The notes: generated by a model not told the origin, from the sequence alone. Positions 45,331 to 57,699 are shown, numbered from the stretch's first letter. The stretch is 64,000 bases of DNA from Portulaca oleracea (GCA_029582165.1 CM055876.1:25343817-25407816), one strand, 5' to 3'. Numbers and translations: made by a program.

Positions 45331-46420
45331 AGATTTGTCGATTCCTTAATCTGTTTAGATTGATGTTCAATCTCTTGATTTCTCTGTCATCAACCTCCTT
45401 AAGCATCAATTTTGCTAGCTGCGTGAAACCATCCGAGACTTTGTGTCGGTGTCTCCCTTCTATCCCATTCACGCCTTCGCCTCGTTCGACCAACCAAACC
45501 TCAACCCACTAAACCCGGGTCCCAATTTCTTGAGAAACTAGGACAGAAATATGAAAGTGAGGTGACGAGATGATTTTTAAGTAAAATCAAAAGCAAGAGT
45601 TTTTCTGTAAGATTTAATTTCTAACCCTTCAAAAACCGCTGGGAGGAAGGAGGCGTATGTTCACCGCCAAAAGACACCCCGGTTGCTTTTTATCCTTGTT
45701 TTGACTCCATAAACCCTGATTTCTAAGTTTTCCGACGAAAGAACCACAGAATCTACCAGGATGAGAGGCAACGTTAACTTCACGCGCCTTCGCCTGAGAG
45801 GCGCGTTGTGCGCGTGGACGACGTCATGTCGCTCGCCGTTTTCCGATCTATGTGACTGTGATGGCAGTTTTCGAGTCCGACGTTCGGGATGAAAGATCGA
45901 GAAATTGGGGAAATGGATGCACACCTTTTTTCATCATCTGGGAATTTCTCCTAGGGCTCTCAGTGGCGGTTATGGGCCACCAATAATGAGAGCGGACTGA
46001 AAAGGGGCGAGAAAGTGGTTGACGTCTGGTGTCGAGCTTCGTGCTCAAGCGTCCATGGTCTTAGATAGAGAGAGGGAGGGGCGGAGGGGTAGTGAGGAGT
46101 GATGAATGATTAGTGGGCTGCCGTTGTTTGCTACTGGGCCTGTACTTGTTATGTGGTGGTAGCCAGTTGCTTTCATGACTTAAATTCTAGTTATTTGCTA
46201 ATTAGAAAATTAAGCCTATTAGTCAGTTTTCTTGTTTCTGATTAGTTTGATCATGTAACTTGGCTAATTATGGTAAACTCTAGTGATTCTTAATTTTAAT
46301 TTATGTAATTAATTTTGTGATTATTATACTAGAATTAATATGATTATGTATTATGGTGTAGTATGAGATTTAGGTTAATCATGATTTAGTTTCATGTTGT
46401 GTTAAACTCATTATTATTGT
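45331..46420. other. Copia-2 leader between the two arrays
   Basis: GC-richer segment (45660-46110) with short frames on both strands and no domain I recognise. It could be captured DNA but I cannot identify a source. Confidence 0.5.
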
Positions 46421-47920
46421 TGTAAATTTGTTTTACATACTGCCTATTATTTATTTTTACATGTCATTAATATGAATTTATTTTATATGTTAGTTGTAAA
46501 TTTGTTTTACATGTAGACGACATGTGAATTGTAAATTAGCTTTGCAAGTTATGGTAAGTTTGTTTTATATGACTTTAATATAAATGAGTTTTATATGCCA
46601 AAATTATTCGTATGAGTTGTAGAATTAGGTTTTATATGTTATATGAATAATATGATATTGTTACGTTTAGAATTAATGTGAATATGTTGTCATATTAATT
46701 TACAATATCACATACAAATTTGTTTTGTAGGCTTTTTGTTAGATTTGTTCATATAAAGCGTGTCTTAGGCCTTTTAACCGTGAGATAGTATATATGTAAT
46801 TCAGTTTTACATAATAAACTTATAGATGTGTTTTATAATATATCACATGGATTATTTAATGTTTTATGAATTTCTTTTATAATTTTATGTGACCATGTTT
46901 CATATAATTATCTGGCCTAAGGAATTGTAATTCAGTGTTATAAGTTATGACATTATGAGTGCATGCTATGTAAGTTTGTTTCATATGAGTTAGTTTTATA
47001 TGAAAGTATATAAATGTGTTTCATGTATGACCAGTTGACTATAGATATAAATTTGTGTTATGATGTCTTGTAGTCATTCTTTTCATGTTCTATATGTAAA
47101 TTAGTTTTTCATAAAAGGGAAAGCTAATAAAATTATACAAACTAGCTTTGTGTAATTATCATGTAATTTTGTTTTACATATTTCTAATTGATCATTTGGG
47201 ACTTATAAAATGACAAGTGAAACTTCTTATGTGATTTTTGTATTACATAAAAGGTTATTAAAGACTAGGTTTGACTATGTGAATTTGTTTTATATAACAT
47301 CATCTTAGTCAAAGATTATATGATTTTGTTTCATATAATCTAAAATCGGTTAAAAAGCAATAAAATTTTATTTTATATACTTATTATATGATTTTGTTCA
47401 TGTAATATTAATTGATTAAGTTTAGTATTGATTAAATGATATATAAATTCGTTTTACATATCATTCCTTGTAAATTTGTTCTACATGGATTAATCAATTG
47501 AATACTTTATGATATGCTGTCTAGCCATATCTTACTTGTCTGAGAGTGATATATAAATTTGTTTTATATATCGTATTGTGTAGATTCGTTTTACATTAAT
47601 GACCGATTAATTTTGTAGCTCCCACGTGTAAAGTAAGTTAGTTTTACTTACAATCAATTAGACTCATGAATATTAGTTTAAACATGACATAACGTAAATT
47701 TCATTTTTACATACAAGATATTAATCGTACTTATATAAATAAGTTTTATATAAGTCTAATATAATATACTTCATGTACTGGATTAATGTCAAGTTGTATG
47801 TTTATCCGCTATATGCATAATAACTTCTGAATAAGTTTCAAAGATTGATCTATCTTTGTGATAATCAACAACATATTGTTAATTTGTTGAACAATGTGAT
47901 CCATATAAATGTGTTTCTTT
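46421..47920. repeat. Copia-2 leader, array 2 of covarying palindromes
   Basis: At least 25 interspersed units about 40-70 bp apart have arms around a TTTGT-like loop. Clear examples are TGTAAATTTGTTTTACA (46421), TTATATGATTTTGTTTCATATAA (about 47316) and ATATATAAATTTGTTTTATATAT (about 47549). The arm sequence differs from unit to unit but the two arms stay complementary. Very AT-rich, no open frames. Confidence 0.82.
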
Positions 47921-48079
47921 TATGGAATAGTTTGATAATTAAATTTAAAGGTTTCTAATTTATGTAGCTTGCGATGATTATGAGCCTAGCGAAATTTTCA
48001 ACCGAGCGATATGAATGATGAAATTTTTTGATAATATAATTATTAAAAATGTGCCTAAATTCTTATGTTCTTTGTAGAC

Positions 48080-48680
48080 ATGGAACTTACGTTGCTAAAT
48101 GAGCTAACCACTATTGAGAAATTAGACGACACCAACTTTATCATATGGTACAGAAAGCTAAGGCCTTTTCTGGTACAAAATGATGCGTTAGATCACTTAA
48201 CATGTGTCATGTTTTTCGCATTAAGGATGAACCAACTACTATGAAAAGAAGGTAGCATATTAGAAGTGTTTTGTGAAAGATGCTTCTGTACTCCCTATGA
48301 TGTGTAGCTATGTGCACCTTGATCGTTAAAGAGATTTTGAGGTCGCTATCACTGATAAGGATATGTGAGGCATGATAAGATACAAATATAGCAAGCAACT
48401 TCGAACTTTGTGTATGAAGTGGCTTATATACTATATTGAATCCAACTGAAGTGTATGTGAACACTTACCAATCATGAGCAACATGATTGAAAACCTCAAA
48501 GCTACTAGAAGGCAAATCTATGATGAGCAGCAAGTCTCAAATGTGTTGAGAGCTCTCCCAAAAGACAAGGGTCATTTGATGAAATTTAAGCGTAGGATAC
48601 TTCATCATGAGGATGTAAGGACCTTTGCTAAGATTTGCAATCGTTTCAAAATAGTTGAGTCCCTCCAAAAGGAAATTTGA
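48080..48680 (+). pseudogene. Copia-2 gag remnant
   Basis: Begins MELTLLNELTTIEKLDDTNF then WYRKLRPFLVQND, the usual Copia gag start (KLDGTNF..W...L...L). After stops and shifts a 68-codon frame (48474-48680) has MSNMIENLKATRRQIYDEQQ, VLRALPKDKGHLMKFKRR, which resembles the UBN2-type gag middle (...I..L...G..I.DE......L..LP.....). No zinc knuckle found. Confidence 0.65.
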
Positions 48681-48689
48681 TACATCGTA

Positions 48690-51600
48690 AGCATATGGTG
48701 AACCGTAACTGACTTTGGTCATGTTGTGAATTCTATAGCTTAAGTGGCTTATCTGAAACGTTGTTAAAATTTCTTATTGTACCTAGGGTACAATACACTA
48801 ATTTAAAGTTTGTCTTTGAATTCTTTAATGGACCCTTTTTAGAATGACATTTTGTTTGTCTTATCTTGTGAAATTGGTTCATTCATCTCCAAATTAATAC
48901 ATTGTCCATTCTATTCATGTATGATTAAAGTTTTGCTTCCTTAAACGAACTTGTAAAAGTTGTGTTGCTATGTGTAACCAATTAGGCAATTTAGAAGTCC
49001 TTTGTTGGCCTTAAGGACTCATGATTGTTGAGAAGTAAAGTTTCACTTTAGTTAGTCTAAATATTATTGTGGCCTTCCATGTACGTCAGTAGTTACCATC
49101 AAGAGATACGGGTATGTGTACTCGTAATCAATAGTTGGAAAGTACACATTGATGTGTTCATTTACTTTGTGGTAAAGTACTTTCTTAGTAAAGGTTTTGA
49201 CTTCTTTATAATGGATTGTAATTTACGAACCTTGTGATCTGTTCAAAGAGTTCAAGTAAACATTGACTATTTACGATTCTTCACATCCCACAATATATCA
49301 GTATTGAGGAATGTCGGAAGCGTATGTCAATTAATCTAAGATGATTTGAGTAGTTATTTTACTTGGTTAAATATGGAGTTGTTTTGCTTATGGCAATACA
49401 AACCATTAGAATGTATACCTAATTTCGAATTTTTCATATGAGTTATGATTGAAATTCGTTACTACAAAGATCATTATGTTCATAATGTGAACTTACTATG
49501 TGTTCATAATGAATATAGTCTTGATCGAAACTGATAACACAAAGGAAACACTCAATATCACCTAAAACTATATGGATGAGTTCCTCGATAGTTGAAACTG
49601 AAATAATTCATGGTTGTATAAGATACACCATCTATCTCTCGGTGAGTGGGAGGATTTGTTCACTTCCTAAGACACCGAGGATAGAAATGATATGTTTCTA
49701 CTACTTTACAAAGACAGTGGGAGAACAGTGGGAGGAATTCTCACATGTTAAAGACAGTGGGAGGTATTCCATAGTCTTTAGTAGTGGAAACTTGTCTAAT
49801 TAAAAGAACTTGACTTAGGGAGTGAGAACTGTCTCAATCTCTACATCCAAATTATAAAGGTTACCTTTATAATAAGGAGCTCACAATTCTAAGTGATAGT
49901 GGGAGAAGTTCTGCCTGAATTCTCAATATAACGATAAATTGCCCCAATTCTATGCTCATCAAACTCTTTTGTGTAATTTGAGCTCCGTGGAAGAATATGT
50001 TCTTTACACGTTATTAGCTAGAAGTATGATCATCAGTTGATGTTCTTGTCTTGGGATTAGGACATTGGTGAAGCTAGGTATGTCCTAGGTGTGGAAGTAT
50101 TTGAAAACAATCATGAGATATTCCTAAACTATGGCAAAGGGTAAATTTGAGGAATATCAGAATTTTCTAATATAAAACTTTAAACTTATTAAGTGAGAGC
50201 TATACATGATATTTTGAAGGTGGAAATTGAGTAATGTCTCAATACAAATGTTATGAAGTTTTGTACTATAACATTAGTTCAGATTAGATCAGTAGATAAC
50301 TTGGAGATTTTCCATCTCAAGAACATCAAGAAGCTTACTACACTGTCTTTGTGATGAAATAATATTCACATTCTTGATGCACAAAGACAATGTTTTTGGG
50401 TTTGAGTGGTGGTTACTTGGATATCTCTAAATCTTGCTCAAAGAAGTGCTTTACAAATCCTATGTGGGAGAAAACATGTCATAGATCAGTGTGTGTAATC
50501 AGTAAGTGTTATTGATTAATGAAACACATGTTGAAATATACTAGAACTCTTTTTTTTTTAGATTTGCTCTCAACTCTTAAGATAAGTCCTTTAAAGAGGG
50601 TTCAAGTTGTTGTATGCATGTATCGCATATAAATGGACATGTTTTAAATGAAATGCACTCTTCTGGAATCAAGAATAATGTTTCTTTTCCTTAAAGTATT
50701 AATAACATTTTATGGTTGTCTAAATTAGGCACATTAAATGTCACTGAGCTTCTGATTATCTAATCACATAGATAATCATCCCTAATCCTTGAGTAGTGGA
50801 TAGGATGAGGCTGAATCATTTTGGTACTATGTGTACAATATTGATTATATTTATACTTAAAAAGTATGAAAAAATAGCCGCCTTGGTAAGTCCAAGATGA
50901 GATTTTAGTAATCAAATATAATGCAACCTTATATTGAAGCCTTAAACCGGATTTTAAGAACAACTAGGTTACGTTGTGCACGTTGATCTAGCTAAATGAG
51001 TTAGTTTTTGAGGCAAAGCTAGACTCATGATCCGCATGGCATAAAGGAAAGTGACGAACTTACCTTAGTGGGAGTCATGCCATGACACACATTTCATATT
51101 GTGTGTGCTAAAAGCCGATCAGGTAGAGTGACAAGTGATTCCCTTCACTGTCACTATGTGATCCCCGTAGACTTAGTTGTCTACCTATACAATTCCCTTA
51201 GACTTAGTGCTATGGCATGAAATCTAGGTTGGATGATGCTACTTTAGTGTGCACTCCAAGGGCTATAGATGTATCCAGTCCAGCGGAACACATTGGGAAA
51301 GCAGTCCTACTGAGCTGTAATACCTTGAGTAGCTAAGGAAAATCGTTCCATATTCACCATATCAGTCTGGGCGATTATATTGAGAGTATAATCATTTGAT
51401 ATATCAGGCATATAGGGATTTTGTATGTCATTGGTGATGTTTTGGATGGTTTAGGGCATTGTCAATTTCTTTGAAAGTGTTATGTTGGTCAGATGGTGAT
51501 TTGATATAAAATTACCTGTTACTGTTGATCGCACACCCCATTACTCATATGAGACGAGAGAAGAACTATGAGATTAGATTTTTTTTCCTGTTCGGCTTAC
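48690..51600. other. Copia-2 3' interior, no readable pol
   Basis: Nearly 3 kb without an open frame above about 75 codons. I do not recognise integrase, reverse transcriptase or RNase H motifs; it may be strongly decayed or unrelated filler. Confidence 0.55.
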
Positions 51601-51616
51601 GTGGCCGAGTGGGAGC

Positions 51617-52040
51617 TGTTGGTAAATTAACGACCACTTAGTTAATTATTAGTTAATTAATTAAATATGCTCAATTTATCTAGAATACAGTTTCTAGATA
51701 ATAAGGAATTATAAACAGACTAGGAATAAGACTTCCTATCTGATTAGGATTCCTATTAGGTGTTTGGGTATGTCTCTGAGACTAACTTATAAATATATAC
51801 CTATGTGGTACATATCACGCAAGTGTAACAACATATCTAATCTATTCTCTCTCGGGTAAACCACCATCAGAGGTTAGGGTTTTGGGGTGTGAACAATATG
51901 GTGACTCCGTAACTGGTAGCCACCATTCCAAGGTGTTACGCTAAAGGACTCAAGAATGGAGATTGCAGCTTTCGTGGGACAAGATTCGGCAATACGATCC
52001 TAATCGCTTCCGCACTAAGGTATTTCGATTCCACTCTACA
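51617..52040 (+). repeat. 3' LTR of Copia-2
   Basis: 424 bp, nearly identical to the 5' LTR, indicating recent insertion. Confidence 0.92.
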
Positions 52041-52045
52041 AGATT

Positions 52046-52488
52046 GATACCATGTTACACCATCTCCAACCTTGAAACTCTCCTTTTTGAAACATAACCC
52101 CAATTGAATAAACAGCCACAGGCATAAGGGCTTTCAACATTTGGATTAAGGAAATATATAGATAGATGTAAGCAGAGTGAGGACAGGCTCGACAAGCGTA
52201 CAAAGCCTCAATTGGAACAATGAAGCACAAATAAACCTCCTTCGACATGAAAACAGGCTCGACAAGCTTCAACACTTTGACAAGGAGAAAAGCGAGGGAA
52301 GAGCAAAAACTCATGTGGATCATGGTGAGAGAAATTGGGAAAGGCAAATTGTACATCTTCCGATCTAAGATGTACTTGTTTTACACAATCACAATGAAAC
52401 TCAAGAAGATCCGTATCACAACGTAGGTGTAGGAGAGAACTATCTTATTAATCACACCGTCGCTCAGAGATCCGCCATTGCTAGACAT
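52046..52488 (-). pseudogene. Captured sugar-phosphate/phosphate translocator, N-terminal half
   Basis: The minus-strand frame starts MSSNGGSLSDGVINKIVLSY at 52488. It continues [48 protein letters not shown] and [17 protein letters not shown]. These are the conserved N-terminal helices of the plant TPT/NST transporter family (Arabidopsis At2g25520-like, intronless). A TAA replaces the Tyr codon in IVIVYNKY and there are further deletions. It is a dead captured copy; the parental transporter would sit in an endomembrane or plastid membrane. Confidence 0.85.
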
Positions 52489-52757
52489 CTTTGATTGTGT
52501 TTAGCTTGAGGAAAAGATAGAAAAAGAGATGAAGAGTAGATTAAGTTAAATTAGAAAGAAAATAAGGGGCATTTCCATTTTTTGTAACAGATTTCGTCAG
52601 ATTTTAGTCAAAATAGTCAGAATGCACCCATACACCATTTAGTTAAATATAATGTCATCTGAAAATGCATTGTAGAAAAGTGGAGTGCCCCTAATTAATT
52701 TCAAAAAAATGTGTGGCACTATCTAACAATTTTTTGCAAAGAAGAAGGGAGGGAGTA

Positions 52758-52956
52758 ATAAAGAAAGAAAAAGACAAGAAACCGAAGAACAAGAGGCGAA
52801 GGCCAAGAACCAAGTTGGGCTCCACGACCCTCTCACTTTCATTTTCACAGTCCTCTCACTTTCAATTGGACTCGCCTCCCTCCAGTCTGTGCACAGTCAT
52901 CAGCTTAATCCAGTTTGCCCAGAAACTGAATAGCACGCAACCCTTCCCATTCAATC
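52758..52956 (+). promoter_or_regulatory. PII 5' UTR / proximal promoter, only 200 bp from transposon DNA
   Basis: Between the Stowaway target duplication and the PII ATG there are 199 bp, purine-rich then pyrimidine-rich, without a clear TATA box. The transcription start must lie here or within the MULE/Stowaway sequence. The position of the core promoter is inferred, not seen. Confidence 0.5.
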
Positions 52957-55900
52957 ATGGCGTTGTTAATGGCGAAACCAGGTGTTACTACTACTACTTC
53001 TACTGTGCCACCCTCACTCATTCATCAGTCTCTCTCCTCCAAGGACTTATTCTTCCCCAACTCCATACGCTTCGGGTTCGGGTTCAGACCCTCGAAGCAT
53101 TTCCGCTTCCATGTCGCTTTCAAACGCTCCCATAATTTGCCGCTGCTTCCTCGAATCAGAGCTCAGAGCACCCCAGGTATGCAAAATCCTCGATTCGCTT
53201 CTGGGTTTGATCTTTAGCTCCGATATTGATTTGGGTTCTTGTTGATTTTCCGGCTTTTTTGTGGGTTCTTTTTGGGTGATGATTGGTGATAGAGTATTTA
53301 CCGGACTCCAAGTTTTACAAAGTGGAGGCCATTTTGAGGTGAGCTACTGTTTTTCCCGACCTACATTTCCCGTCCTAGTAAGTTCAGGCATCAAAACTGA
53401 TGCATTAGCTGCTGTAGCTTTATCTTTTGAACTTGGATTGATCAAGCTGGTTTGTGCAAATACTGAAATCTATGTTGGGAATATAAGTTTTATGCATAAG
53501 TTTTATTAATTTGTCGCCATTTTCTGCTTTTCTTCTGTTTTGTGCTGGTGAATTTCACGTCAAGACCTTGGAGAGTCGAGAAGGTGTCTTCGGTAAGTTG
53601 GACTTGTCCTATGCTCATTTTGATTGTCAGGTTGAGAATTTGTTCTTGTTGTCAAAATAATCAAATCAACTTAAGAATGGCATTATTTGCACCTGATTAT
53701 GTCAATTCCATAATCTGGTCCAAATGATGTCATTCTTCCTATCGAAAATGAAAACAAACGGCACCGGATTATGCCATTTCCAAGCTGTTGCATCAGTGGA
53801 TAACTGGATCTTATTGTTCTTTTCTCTTGAACTGATTAGCCCTTTTCAATAGCGTTGTGGTGGTAACATCTGAGATACCATAAAGAAAATATGGGTGAGA
53901 AAGACTGAGAGGCAAGCCCTCAAAAGTTTAGGATTCTTCTGCTGTTTGTACTAGTTTTTACTGATTTTGTATGCTGGTACAAGACTGAGAAGCATCCTTT
54001 TCCCAATCTGTGGTACTTCTTCACTGTGATGCTGATTGGTTCATAAGTAGTGGTTGAATGGACTTATCATAGTGATCCCATTTATGTAATAGGCATATGT
54101 TTTTACTCAACCACGATGACTTCGCTGTAAGCTTACTGAACAGTTAGTGTTATAATGTTCAACTGGATGAAGAAAAACTAAAGCTTTTTTTCACCGTATG
54201 GTGAAACATGGATGATGGTATTCTGGTTTAATGTCCTATGGTTAGTGTAGTCGAAGACACTGTCGTTTTCTTTTGGTTTCGGTAGTCGAAGACTCAAAGC
54301 TGGTTGTTTCACACCCAAGTTTCAGATATGACACTATACAATCTTAGCTTAGAAACCCATGGCTCAGGTGCGCCTAGGCGCAGAAAAGCCCGATGCCCAA
54401 ATCATAGCCCCTCGATAGGAAAAACCCTCTTGCAGTCTATCCACCCTTTTATTTTTCATGATTTTTCTCTGTTTTGTCAGTATTGCTCTTCTCCTTTCTC
54501 TCTATATCTATCTCTTTATTTTATTCCTCTCCATGTCCCTTAGCCCAAAAGAATGCAAAGCATGTGCTATTTTTCTTAGTTATAGTAAAGTCCTTCTCAC
54601 TTCTTTGACATCGTATCTAATTTCCTTATCACTTCTTTTTGATGTCGTATCTAATTTTCAAAACAATTATGGTTAGGAATGATTTTGAGCATTAGTATAA
54701 GTACGCCTCGCATCCAAAAAGGATCGCTTTCGCCTTGAAGCCCACGCCTCGGGTCCAGGTCTCCAGGATCCTTTGTGCTTTTGTACATCTCAAGCTTTTT
54801 GAACTGGCTATATAATATGAGTGCATGGCGAGATGTGCCGAATTTGAAAAACTACAAAATGCCATGTTCAGTATGAAGCAATGATGGTTTGGCCCTGTCT
54901 AAGGAACTGCTCTTCAGCTACAATTTGTAGGATTTCATTTGTGGCTGTATGATTTTTCTGATTTCGGTTCTTTTGGCTGGTGATGGTGATGCTGCCATTC
55001 TCCTGAAATAAAGGCTTTGTTGAAGATGGGCATTCGTGGTGTCACAGTTTCAGATGTTCGAGGTTTTGGTGCACAAGGTGGAGTTGCAGAAAGGCATGCT
55101 GGTTAGTACTTGTGCTCTGTCTTATAGTGTGACATATAGGCACTGTTTAGTAAACTATGGTTGGCTGTTTGAGTTCATTGTTTGTTCTGTAATGGGAACA
55201 AACTGGTCATATAGCTGTGTTGTCTTACTTTGGGCGTTGCAGTCAAACTCTGCATTGATAATATGTGTTCAATACTCTGCAGGATCTGAATTTTCTGAGG
55301 ACAAATTTGTGTCAAAAGTTAAGATGGAAATTGTGCTCAGCAAGGATCAGGTGTTTAATTTGAAAAGAAGCAAGCTTTATCTCTACTTACTGATTGTGTC
55401 GTCTTTGACTTTGTAGTGTCTGTAGGTAGCTTGCTAATAGTTTTGTAATTCCAACTTGAATTTTACTCAATATCAATGCTGTTATTATTTCAGGTTGAAC
55501 CAGTAATAGACATGATTATTCAGGAGGCAAGGACAGGCGAAATTGGTGATGGAAAGATATTTGGTAAGATGTGACTATAAAAGATTGTAGTGGTTGCATT
55601 TTAAATTATCTGAACAGATTGTTTGTTAGAACGTTGGTTTACTTTACAATACTTGCTTAACTTGCCAATGACTTATCAACCCCCCCTCCCCCCCCCCCCC
55701 CTGGGATTTTATATGGAATGCTTTTCCCTTTGGAGACCTGATTTGTTTCATGTATTAATAACATCCCTTACAACTTCCAAATTAGTTCAGGGATAGAACT
55801 TTGCTTGAGCTTGTATACATGACTCATTTAAAGGCCCAATTTATATAAAATTGACATGATGTTAGAGCCGAGGTTGCTCATTTAAACTCCTTAATATGGA

Positions 55901-56159
55901 GCAAATCGATTGTGCTGGTCATTGAAGTCGGCTAATCTTCTGATGAAACCTTGTCTTATTGTGCAGTGCTGCCAGTCTCTGACATAATAAGAGTCCGCAC
56001 TGGTAATACATCTAACCATTAGCCACCCATAAAATTCTCTCTTCCCCATTTAACAACGAGCTCATTTGTGGGTTGATTTTAACAGGTGAAAGAGGAGAGC
56101 AAGCGGAGAGGATGTCTGGTGGACGACATGAAATGTCCAACTCAAACCGACCTGCATGA
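52957..56159 (+). CDS. GLB1: Plastid nitrogen-regulatory protein PII, 8 coding exons, 209 aa
   Basis: PII is a trimeric sensor of ATP/ADP and 2-oxoglutarate. In plant chloroplasts it controls N-acetylglutamate kinase (arginine synthesis) and acetyl-CoA carboxylase. Exons: 52957-53176, 53293-53338, 53565-53592 (only 28 bp), 55014-55101, 55283-55350, 55494-55563, 55967-56002, 56086-56159, all with GT/AG introns and consistent phases. Residues 1-70 form a Ser/Phe/Arg-rich transit peptide. The PII core starts at about 77 (PDSKFYKVEAILRPWRV). The T-loop is about 114-130 (RGFGAQGG with the conserved Gln119, then ERHAGSEFSEDKF). The B-loop is TGEIGDGKIF (164-173) and the C-loop RTGERGEQAERM. The start is the first ATG giving a transit peptide. 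The upstream region is a transposon stack. Confidence 0.95.
55680..55702. repeat. Poly-C tract in PII intron 6
   Basis: About 22 bases, C with two T interruptions. Confidence 0.9.
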
Positions 56160-56470
56160 GATTGTAAATCTTGTCCAGTTGATTGAATGTTTGCAGAAAT
56201 ACATTCATATCAAGTCCAAGCAAGGGAGTAATGATGGCATCGAAGATTTACCGCGTAACTTTCCAGGCTTCTCCGGCATGCCAATGTAATTTCTGCTGGT
56301 TGTCATCTGTTTAGACTATCAGTGTGTAGTGTAGTGCTCCCTTTGTAAACCAGCTGTGGAGTGCATAAACATGTACGTCACCGTTGATTTCCTTTTGTGA
56401 AGGCTTGCCCGGTTATGGCATTCAACTGGAACCTTTGTAGTCAGCATTTTAATAAATAGCGGAAGTAATT
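56160..56470 (+). other. PII 3' UTR region
   Basis: An AATAAA-type signal (TTTAATAAATAGC) occurs at about 56447-56460. The true poly-A site is not visible. Confidence 0.5.
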
Positions 56471-57680
56471 TTTTTTTAAAAACAATATCTGGTGTGCTCA
56501 AGCTTAGGCTATCACTTAATAAGTAATAGGGTATATCAACAATGGATGACTGGAGTATATTTTATTCAACATAATTGAGGATTAACTCTTCCAATAGAAT
56601 TAAACATAATTCAAAATTTTAAAAACTATGTCAAAATAGGGGCTTCACTCCTCCCTCCCTCTCCCTCTATCGCACTCTGTTGTACCCCAAAAATTTGAGG
56701 TACATTGAGGAGTATCCAAAGCCCCAAGTACTTGAATTTCTTTTATATATTTCTCTCTTCTTAGAACAAATTCAATGACATTTCGATTTTTTTGGAATGT
56801 AAATGGGATCTACTCCTTCTACATCACCCACCATTCATATTTTTTGAAATTCAATTCTATTAATTCTATGACAATAGAAACTCAGTCCTACGAAATTTTC
56901 TTTGGTGTTAAATAACACAATTTAATTTCCAAAAAGAAAGGGGGGGGGGGGTGTTAGAAATTCCATTATGAGCTTATGAGCAAATGCAATGTCTAATTTG
57001 TTTTTCCCAATCTACCCTTGTATATAATAGTTCATATTTAGGAAAAACACTTACTTAACCCGTTTAATTAGACATGTTAAATGAGTCAAGTCATTTGCTC
57101 GATAGTTGTTATCCAATTATACCGTTTATCAATGAATTTAGGTAAAAGTTACAGTTAATACTTTTTGAAATATAAGACTTTTAATTTTGACTTATATTTA
57201 TCTTTGACTATGAATTAAAAGACATCTCCTTGTATATAACTCGAATTACATTACCCTATAAATTGTTGAGTATGATATGTCATTATTTCGATCCCACAAT
57301 GAGTTGTTTGGTATAAATGAGTTAATGGTTAAATGGGTAATTGGTAACTTTATTCTAATATGTTTATTTAAATGGGTTAACGGGTCAAAATAAGGTTAAT
57401 CCGTTTAAAATTAAAACGGTAAATAGTTTCAATTTCCAACCCATTTAATAAATGGGTTAGATTCAGGTCAAAGAATTTTGAACCCGTTTAAGTTTGACAT
57501 GAATATGAACACGAACACGAACCCGACTCGACCTGATCTATTAGCCAACTTTAATATATAGGGGTTGATTGGGAAAAAAAATATTGAAAGAAATTTGGAG
57601 AGGGGCGATCAATTTTTTTTTTTTATTTTGTTTTTCAAAAAAAGGGGGTGTACATGGGGTGCACGTAGAATAATAGAAAG
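56471..57680. other. Intergenic DNA between PII and ARF1
   Basis: No gene. Contains a G-run (56940-56951) and a region of short AATGGGTTA / ACCCGTTTAA motifs in both orientations (57055-57530) that may be a decayed MITE. I cannot delimit it. Confidence 0.5.
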
Positions 57681-57699
57681 GCGGGCCCAGATATAAAAG
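57681..57699 (+). promoter_or_regulatory. Putative ARF1 core promoter (GGGCCC and TATA box)
   Basis: GCGGGCCCAG (TCP/site II-like) is followed directly by ATATAAAAG. A CT-rich leader with a (ATCAG)n tract (57778-57799) and a 5' splice site (CAG|GTTCGT at about 57823/57824) follow, as in many plant housekeeping genes. Confidence 0.65.

Larger units (their letters stand above)
44271..52040 (+). mobile_element. Copia-type LTR retrotransposon Copia-2
   Basis: LTRs at 44271-44694 and 51617-52040 are both 424 bp and differ at only a few bases by eye. They start TGTTGGTAAATTAAC and end CACTCTACA. The target duplication AGATT lies at 44266-44270 and 52041-52045. The primer-binding site TGGTATCAGAGC is at 44696 and a purine tract GTGGGAGC precedes the 3' LTR. 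The interior has a long leader with palindrome arrays and a gag remnant. I find no readable integrase or reverse transcriptase, so despite young LTRs it was probably mobilised in trans. Confidence 0.9.
43820..52737. mobile_element. Pack-MULE (MULE-2) with a captured translocator gene fragment
   Basis: Inverted termini GCAAAAAATTG at both ends continue as TIRs of about 240 bp (left GTGCCACACATTTTTAAAAA, right reversed GTGCCACACATTTTTTTGAA). A 9-bp near-duplication flanks it: AAAAAAGAA (43811-43819) and AAAGAAGAA (52738-52746). Inside is a host-derived sugar-phosphate/phosphate translocator pseudogene, interrupted by Copia-2. No transposase is present. Carrying a cellular gene piece between Mutator TIRs is the definition of a Pack-MULE. 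Confidence 0.85.
43594..52755. mobile_element. Stowaway-like MITE split by a Pack-MULE
   Basis: The left part is 43594-43819, starting CTCCCTCCGTTTTTATTTAT. The right part is only 52738-52755, ending AAGGGAGGGAG. TA flanks both outer ends (43592-43593 and 52756-52757). The insertion hit very near the right terminus of a roughly 235-bp MITE. Confidence 0.78.

Noticed and set aside
52713..53135. 140-codon frame overlapping PII exon 1
   Set aside because: Different frame from the PII transit peptide; basic low-complexity start within transposon and 5' UTR sequence.
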